NCBI GenBank assembly: GCA_039105265.1
Contig: JAPFFF010000007.1
Location: forward strand, 1,240,001 to 1,304,000
Origin: Tritrichomonas musculus
Lineage: Eukaryota > Parabasalia > Tritrichomonadida > Tritrichomonadidae
Length of the DNA: 64,000 nucleotides
Direction of reading: 5' to 3'
Shown piece by piece: positions 59,201-64,000 of the stretch. The notes beneath the pieces are model-generated. The model did not search any database. It was not told the DNA's origin and worked only from the letters and a program-made list of their open reading frames with translations. The translations under genes and the position numbers were made by a program. Numbering within the stretch: position 1 is the first letter of the stretch; every line of letters begins with the position of its first letter.

Positions 59201-60883
59201 ATTGAATTATTTGAATACCTCCTTCAAAAAGTGTTCAATGAAACACAAGTGAATAAGTATTCAATATTCATGACATTGTCAGGAATTTTCACCAAAATGA
59301 AGCCAATTGCTCCTAAAATAATATCTAAAGAAAGACCCGAATTCGTCGACAATGAATCAGTCGGATTCTTTTGTAAACCAGATCATTACACGTCATATTC
59401 AGGACCTTCTGTTTTTAACGACATCGAAGATCCTTTACTTAAATGCTTTCTAAAGATTGTTGATAAAAAATATATTGAAAATTTTGTACCTTGCTGCGTA
59501 ACAATGCATCCTGATAAAGACGACCCCCCGTTCATCCCAATCATCGTTCACATGTGGAAAGGACTGACTCAATTATTGAAATACAAAATAATCGATTTCA
59601 TTGGTGACAAATTGATTGGAATGTTGAGATTGACACCAGTACATTTTATTTCCGCTTGCGAAATTTATGCAGGAATAGCAAATGGAATTAAACATTGGAC
59701 AAAAGAAGAAATAAAACTTTGTGAAAACCGTTTTTTAAAACCGTTTTTGGTGGAACTTTTTCAACATAAGTTCACTGATTCAACAACAAACGTTTTCGAT
59801 TTCATTTCTGAAAATAGAGACCCAAAAAGATTTCGTTGGCTGATCGAGTTACTTGAACAATTGTTGAAAGAGACAAATGGAATCGAATTGAACCAAATTA
59901 TTTCTTCTTGTTGCTGCATTTTTTCTCATTTTGGCCTCGATTTTGACCAGGAAATGTCAAGAATAATGATCGATATCGTGATCCCAAAGTTCTCTGACTT
60001 TTCTAATGTGATATTAGCTAATATCGTCGAACTTGGTTTCTTAATAAGTTGTCGTGATTGCTTCTCTGTTACCCCAAATAAACGTTATAAATGCGAATGG
60101 CATCAACCGTTTTTCACTGAAATAATTGATCGTGAAATTGAAGAAAATTTTGACAAAACTGTAAAATTGTTATGTACAATTTTAATACCTTGGAAAGCTG
60201 GCAATTTTTGTTTGTTCGAAGAAATAAGTTCAAGATTGTTCGTGTTATTCGATCATTATTCTAAATTGTCTCAAAAATTTGAAAAAGAAGGAAAATTCGT
60301 GCTTTTAATTACTGCACAATTTCAATGGAATTTGTTTATTGATAAATTGAGAACTTTTTCAAAGCAATTAATTCAAATTTTACCAAATCAAAAATGGAGA
60401 ACAAAAGAGGCAGCTGTCGGATTTTTTCACTTAATGACGTTCATGCATATTTTTCAACTTCCAACTGAAGTAATTAATTTCTTGTTTAACGAAATTCTTC
60501 CTTTTTTCTTATTTGATGATAACGATGACATTGTAAAAAGCGCAATTGCTTATTCAAATTTACTTGTTAATATGATTTATGCAGATGATCTCGACAAATT
60601 GGCTCAATTGGCTTTGAATGAATTTCATGACGAATCTGATAGAACAAAAAAATTAGGTTTTTTGCATTCTTGCAGCCTTCTTGCTAATTTAACAGTATGG
60701 GAAAAGTGTCCAAAATGGCTTCCTGATATTTTTATGGAACTTGAGAATTTGAATATTAAAGATAATTCTCTTTCTCAAAGATTTCAAAAAGCTATGCAGG
60801 AATTTTGGAGGAGACATCAATTCATTCAAATTCCTGAAATTGAAGAATATAGAGGATTAATTAGAAGAGATTATTTCGCTTAG
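56216..60883 (+). CDS. Proteasome activator PA200/Blm10-like
   Basis: The protein has 1,555 residues of HEAT-like helices. The N-terminus (NPDQLWLNLISMFIDANNSSDFFR) and the region around 215-260 follow the PA200/Blm10 pattern. The C-terminal end QRFQKAMQEFWRRHQFIQIP followed by EIEEYRGLIRRDYFA corresponds to the family's FKRTH...W...K...L...YYA end. The last three residues (YFA) sit where the family's HbYX-type motif (YYA) inserts into the alpha ring of the 20S proteasome; the penultimate Tyr is Phe here. Animal PA200 is about 1,840 residues and yeast Blm10 about 2,140, so this is a compact form. It opens the core particle for ubiquitin-independent breakdown, for example of acetylated histones. 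Confidence 0.82.
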   Translation: MEEQRKNQMNIFPGYETVNPDQLWLNLISMFIDANNSSDFFRLSHVIQKIRLMTFNRFFPITTERMIAIIPPLFDFITTHPFKSFKLQKEASYIFNKICSYPHRLPSLHLSLEKALSFYNSLYNIKSRAYQLGPTDIQCFYTFFNTLSYFFDEKDGDKLISLYYDQIGYDGSNSLLALTMICRFLPSKQLHKISKDFFSLIDASICSKITESIFFYLTRASFFNTDFDWSPYYDLIFHAILCSMDPNIEIVGVLAGMETRTDSCLSLGFDDTFSMALNGSFVLSIILPGNYQVLNRLKVLINLMKPLLTPNSKKGVTFSSFLCNLVSFFHRRIRFINFQDQKFIDEFVRIIVPFLKTALFTAHESISSIMRKSIIKLCDMSIQIMKEEILPTSIEKMVDIENTSLANRCFKILIKMIHILLLHKNIKESVTFIPTIVENSFYSMKNSANTNSSFGLTIICTISYFMYFPFNTDYMNNKEKNAVYSMTSRIVDFVTLFMKGGDKVTGKPVIINEKMHVFYKIIAYFSSFEDKVLIDNFPRIFEALNPDFQPHSVCNIMRCLVVAKGDIVIHYFLPKFLNIMKNAIPTYLKFYTNAICGVIYTCPALLNYLDDLIDLTSDLMKSLEAKKMKNATFLILNIIQALMTTVNTDWICSEMIEEDAREMWGKLYEKHDVKPSWFSFKRSIIINYATKFFNFVVPLMKEQYLKCEPKVQERLMTCYCHLQRFFSNRGRLDELEPIELEAEMRDLQSLFVDTIIYLLTQENLCQNGLKQIFNHLRFENDSLTNILFSNFFICASNLGNKMRSPTKYIRFITMAYKQSIYNSINQSYRVELTESIKKLIDTIFPFISSPYRNISANASYYIFCYESIYPKIYNEMIPNVLSLLEKGNYNEDQFRGYFQFVRSGLMIAVYFNPDLLQRFLKMIIQAKYEKKWNVSNLFSLAVNELERICYNCLKIKNDKNWKFFLSELPQLNRTIDIQHYHYIIQFCFNQTPSVSIELFEYLLQKVFNETQVNKYSIFMTLSGIFTKMKPIAPKIISKERPEFVDNESVGFFCKPDHYTSYSGPSVFNDIEDPLLKCFLKIVDKKYIENFVPCCVTMHPDKDDPPFIPIIVHMWKGLTQLLKYKIIDFIGDKLIGMLRLTPVHFISACEIYAGIANGIKHWTKEEIKLCENRFLKPFLVELFQHKFTDSTTNVFDFISENRDPKRFRWLIELLEQLLKETNGIELNQIISSCCCIFSHFGLDFDQEMSRIMIDIVIPKFSDFSNVILANIVELGFLISCRDCFSVTPNKRYKCEWHQPFFTEIIDREIEENFDKTVKLLCTILIPWKAGNFCLFEEISSRLFVLFDHYSKLSQKFEKEGKFVLLITAQFQWNLFIDKLRTFSKQLIQILPNQKWRTKEAAVGFFHLMTFMHIFQLPTEVINFLFNEILPFFLFDDNDDIVKSAIAYSNLLVNMIYADDLDKLAQLALNEFHDESDRTKKLGFLHSCSLLANLTVWEKCPKWLPDIFMELENLNIKDNSLSQRFQKAMQEFWRRHQFIQIPEIEEYRGLIRRDYFA

Positions 60884-61065
60884 ATTTTTGATAGTAATTT
60901 ATGTTTTATTTGTATATATGTATATATCTAAATACTATGTAAGCATTTTCATTTGTCTCTATCGTACAATCATGAAATCAACTTTTGTCTAGAAATTTGT
61001 CTCATACTCAAAAAGTGGGAGATAAAAATATGAAAGAAATTTGCTTAAAAGTATTAAAAAGTATT
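60884..61065. other. AT-rich 3' flank of the PA200 gene
   Basis: No gene seen; a TATATGTATATAT run follows the stop codon. Confidence 0.4.
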
Positions 61066-61073
61066 ATATATTA

Positions 61074-61611
61074 CAGTGATGTTTACCGGTTACTTACGGT
61101 TGCCATTTTGACCGTTTTTGCTGTACCTGCTATGCCTGTCAAACCGTAGGGATTAGGTATTACCGGTACAAATACTTAATTACCGGTTGATATTTGTACT
61201 TTTGTTAAGTGATTTTTTCGGTAATTATCCGGTGTATTTAATGAAAACTTTTTTAATAATTTAAAAAAAACGTATAAAAAATATCAAATTATATGACTGT
61301 GAAAAAAAATCAAAATATATGATTTTCGTTTTACAGTATAATTAATAATAAATAATAGCTTTAAATTGAAAGCTTTTTCATAAGAAAAAAATTATTTAAA
61401 ATTTATATTAATATAAAGGTATAATCCGGTAACGATATAAAAGTACTATAAGATACCTAACTGTAAACCGGCGGTAATGTGTCTTTACCGGCGTTTTTTT
61501 TTTACATCGTTACCGGTACATACTCAATACTGCGTTTAAAATACTGGTAATTACCGGTAAGCGGTAATCTCTACGGTATCCAGTAAAAGTCGTATCCCGT
61601 AAACATCGCTG
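61074..61611. mobile_element. hAT-like MITE with 8-bp target duplication
   Basis: The left end CAGTGATGTTTACCGG and the inverse of the right end CAGCGATGTTTACGGG match at 14 of 16 positions and have the CAG-x-G-x-TG form of hAT elements. Flanks ATATATTA (61066-61073) and ATATATTC (61612-61619) agree at 7 of 8 bases, the length hAT transposases duplicate. Sub-terminal regions are crowded with TTACCGGT-type motifs on both sides. The 538-bp interior is non-coding. Confidence 0.85.
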
Positions 61612-61733
61612 ATATATTCCCGCTTACCTGTATTTTAATTTTATTAGATTTCCAATTCAAAAATATATAAAAATCAGAAAATTCAGAAAAATAAATAGCA
61701 TTTGACTTTTTGAATAGAATACTTGTTTTAGAC

Positions 61734-63920
61734 ATGTGTGTGGAAACTTCCTTGTTTTAAAATATGGCCAAATTATTGATGTTCTATTAGATATTATTAT
61801 TTTTATTATACATATATAATATTATTTAATCATTTTATTTATAAATATTCTTACGTTAGATAATGATATATTTAAAATAATACGAAAAAATAATTGAATA
61901 GAAAATTATAATTTTTCATAGAATTTTTTGATTTTTTGAAAATAAAAATATAATTAAAATTAAATATTTCCTATGTTGACATTTATTATATTTATATATT
62001 TACTGATTTAATATTTGTATTTCCTTTTATTGATTTATATTGATATTTATTTTATATAATTATTTTTTTTATAAGTGATATTGATAATAAATTAATTAAT
62101 TATGTAAACTAGTCAAACAATTTATTTTTTCTATGCTCAATTGAAATTGAAAGAGTTAAGTGAAACTCTTTTGAGAGAAATAAAAAATGTAAAATATAGA
62201 AAATATTTTATAATTATTCATTAATACCCATGTCTTTTATTATTAATTATAATTTTATATTATTTATATATAATAATTATTTTTATTATATATTATAGTA
62301 ATAATAATAATAATATATAATTAATTATTCGATGCGGTAAATCTTATTTAATAAATTCTTAACATAAATTAATAACTCATATCACTAAGTTCAGAAAAAA
62401 TAAAATCATTAAAAATGGTTATTATTAAAGAAATTGCTATATATTTTATATATTATATACTAATATATATATTAGAAATATATATTAAAAATATTATTAC
62501 TTAGATATTCTCATAAAATAAAAAGATATTTTTATTTAAAACTAAAAGTTCAGAAAATATTCATATCACTAAATTAAGAGAAAATTTTGATTTAAAACTC
62601 AGTTTATTCCAGGTATATAATTATTCGATCTTTATATAATATATAAACATATATATATGCATTATAAAAATATATAAACTGTTTATATACAGATATGTTT
62701 TAATAGTAGAAAGATAACAATATTTAAAACTAAAAGTTCAGAAAATAATCATATCACTTAGAGCTAATTATTTTAATAATAAGAAAAAAGCATAAAAAAT
62801 ATGCAAATATTATATTTCAATATTAAATAATTTATATTTATTTGGATATAATGCTATACAAAAAATTTAAAGTTTTAATATAAAATGATTATGAATATAT
62901 TTAAAAGATATTTTATAGTTCTTTTTCTGAACTTAGTGATATGAGTTTTTTCTGAACTTTTAGTTTCAAATATTAATATCTTGTTTTAGATTTATATATA
63001 TTCATCCATAATTTGCTATATTTAATATATTGTAGAGTATAAAATATATATGATTATAATTAGTTTACGATAAAATAAAACAAAAAAAATATTTATGATT
63101 TTATCCTATAGATTGATGTGATATGAATCATCTCACTTTATTCAGAATTTATAAAATCGGATTTATTTCATATAATAATATATCAAATACTTTATACTAA
63201 TCATTATATATATATATAAAGAATAATAAAGATTATAAGATGGTAATATTATATAATTAATTATAATCATGCTGGATATATATATAAATATTATTTTAAT
63301 TTTCTATATTTTACATTTTTTATTTATTTCAAAAAAGTATCACTTAACTCTTTCAATTTCAATTGAGCATAGAAAAAATAAAATAATTGACTAGTTTATT
63401 ATAAAAAATAATTCATAAACAATTTAATATTTTTTTATTTATAATAAATTAAATAAAACTCAAAATGATATGATATATCATCCGATAAATTGGCAAGAAA
63501 TAACTGAAATATATCATATATACAAAATAAATATATAATTAATAAATTTAATAAATGTTTTAATTGTTAAAATTTTAGATAAATATTGAGATAATAATGA
63601 TTTTTTATCTCTTGTAATATTTTATTTTTTCTCGATAAATCACAATAATATTCTAATAATAATGGAAAATATAATAATAGATATCCAATAAAAAAATGAA
63701 TATATTTATATATAACAAAAAAATTTATAATTGAGAAATATTTGATGAAATATATCCAAAAAATTAATATGCAATTGGCCCAAAAAAAGTATCCACAATG
63801 ATATAATATAATTAATAATCCTAGAATATATAACTTATATCCGCAAATATAATCAAGATAAGCTTAAAACCAATAAAATACAAATTTTAAAATAACGTAT
63901 TTTTTAGTTTCCACACACAT
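61734..63920. mobile_element. 2.19-kb non-autonomous element of nested palindromes
   Basis: The outer inverted ends are ATGTGTGTGGAAACT at the left and its inverse AGTTTCCACACACAT at the right, 15 bp perfect. Both are bordered by the same 8-bp TTTTAGAC (61726-61733 and 63921-63928), a perfect target duplication. Inside is a second inverted pair of about 99 bp (62106-62204 and 63299-63397) and a third, 26 bp perfect (62374-62399 and 62922-62947). The motif AAAACTAAAAGTTCAGAAAA recurs (62537, 62724; a close inverse lies near 62950). The interior is extremely A/T rich with no protein frame. Confidence 0.85.
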
Positions 63921-63953
63921 TTTTAGACGAGTCTGTCTAAAGAAAAGGAATAA

Positions 63954-63989
63954 ACCCCCTAACTTTTTCAACAACCCCCTAACTTTTTT
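63954..63989. repeat. Two copies of a CCCCCTAACTTTTT unit
   Basis: CCCCCTAACTTTTT occurs twice with CAACAA between, at the right edge of the window. The C-runs are unusual for this DNA. They could start another repeat or element that continues beyond the window. Confidence 0.6.
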
Positions 63990-64000
63990 TGACCATTTTT

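Overview
The window looks like nuclear DNA of a parabasalid protist, most likely a Tritrichomonas-type trichomonad. The reasons: long uninterrupted protein genes on both strands with no introns seen, very AT-rich spacers, a few TCA-Y-T-type initiators close to start codons, and family content typical of trichomonads (BspA-type leucine-rich repeats fused to a protein kinase, a Pmp-like repeat surface protein, Sel1-repeat proteins, decayed kinase copies, Mutator-like elements). The species call is inference.

Layout. 0-5.3 kb: a gene cut by the left edge (possible RCC1-like propeller), a small unknown gene, a POC5-like centrin-binding protein and, on the minus strand, an HP1-type chromo/chromoshadow protein. 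5.3-6.6 kb: a decayed protein-kinase gene. 6.7-15.9 kb: a Pmp-like membrane protein with a 12-residue Ser-rich tandem repeat, a mariner-like MITE, and a 1,727-residue chimera (Ras-like but P-loop-less N-terminus, BspA-type LRRs, an intact kinase, more LRRs). 16-39.4 kb: mostly housekeeping genes, namely ERGIC3/Erv46, importin-beta 1, a coiled-coil protein, a sperm-tail PG-rich (SHIPPO) protein, a PPP-family pseudophosphatase, adenylate kinase, a type I membrane protein, VPS16, an exportin-like karyopherin, and a duplicated-domain Sel1 protein. A small TTAA-flanked MITE lies at 22.3 kb.

39.7-47.8 kb is an accessory island: small orphan ORFs, about 3.4 kb of degenerate minisatellite with a telomere-like palindromic module, a GC-rich pair of back-to-back hairpins, a Mutator-like transposase reading frame interrupted only by TAA codons, direct repeats and a foldback element with a kinase scrap. 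47.8-60.9 kb returns to dense host genes: VHS-GAT adaptor, class I HDAC, ribosomal protein uL14 (L23), a 7-TM protein, an RBM26/27-like RRM protein, a divergent importin-beta-like protein and PA200/Blm10. 60.9-64 kb has no gene but holds two clear non-autonomous elements: a 538-bp hAT-like MITE with 8-bp target duplications, and a 2.19-kb AT-rich nested-palindrome element with a perfect 8-bp duplication.

Functionally the host genes cover vesicle traffic (Erv46, VPS16, VHS-GAT), nuclear transport (three beta-karyopherins), chromatin (HP1-like, class I HDAC), cytoskeleton and basal body (POC5-like, SHIPPO) and proteostasis (PA200). They are not organised as an operon. Several neighbours are divergent with very short shared upstream regions (51 and 96 bp) or convergent with about 200-530 bp between them.
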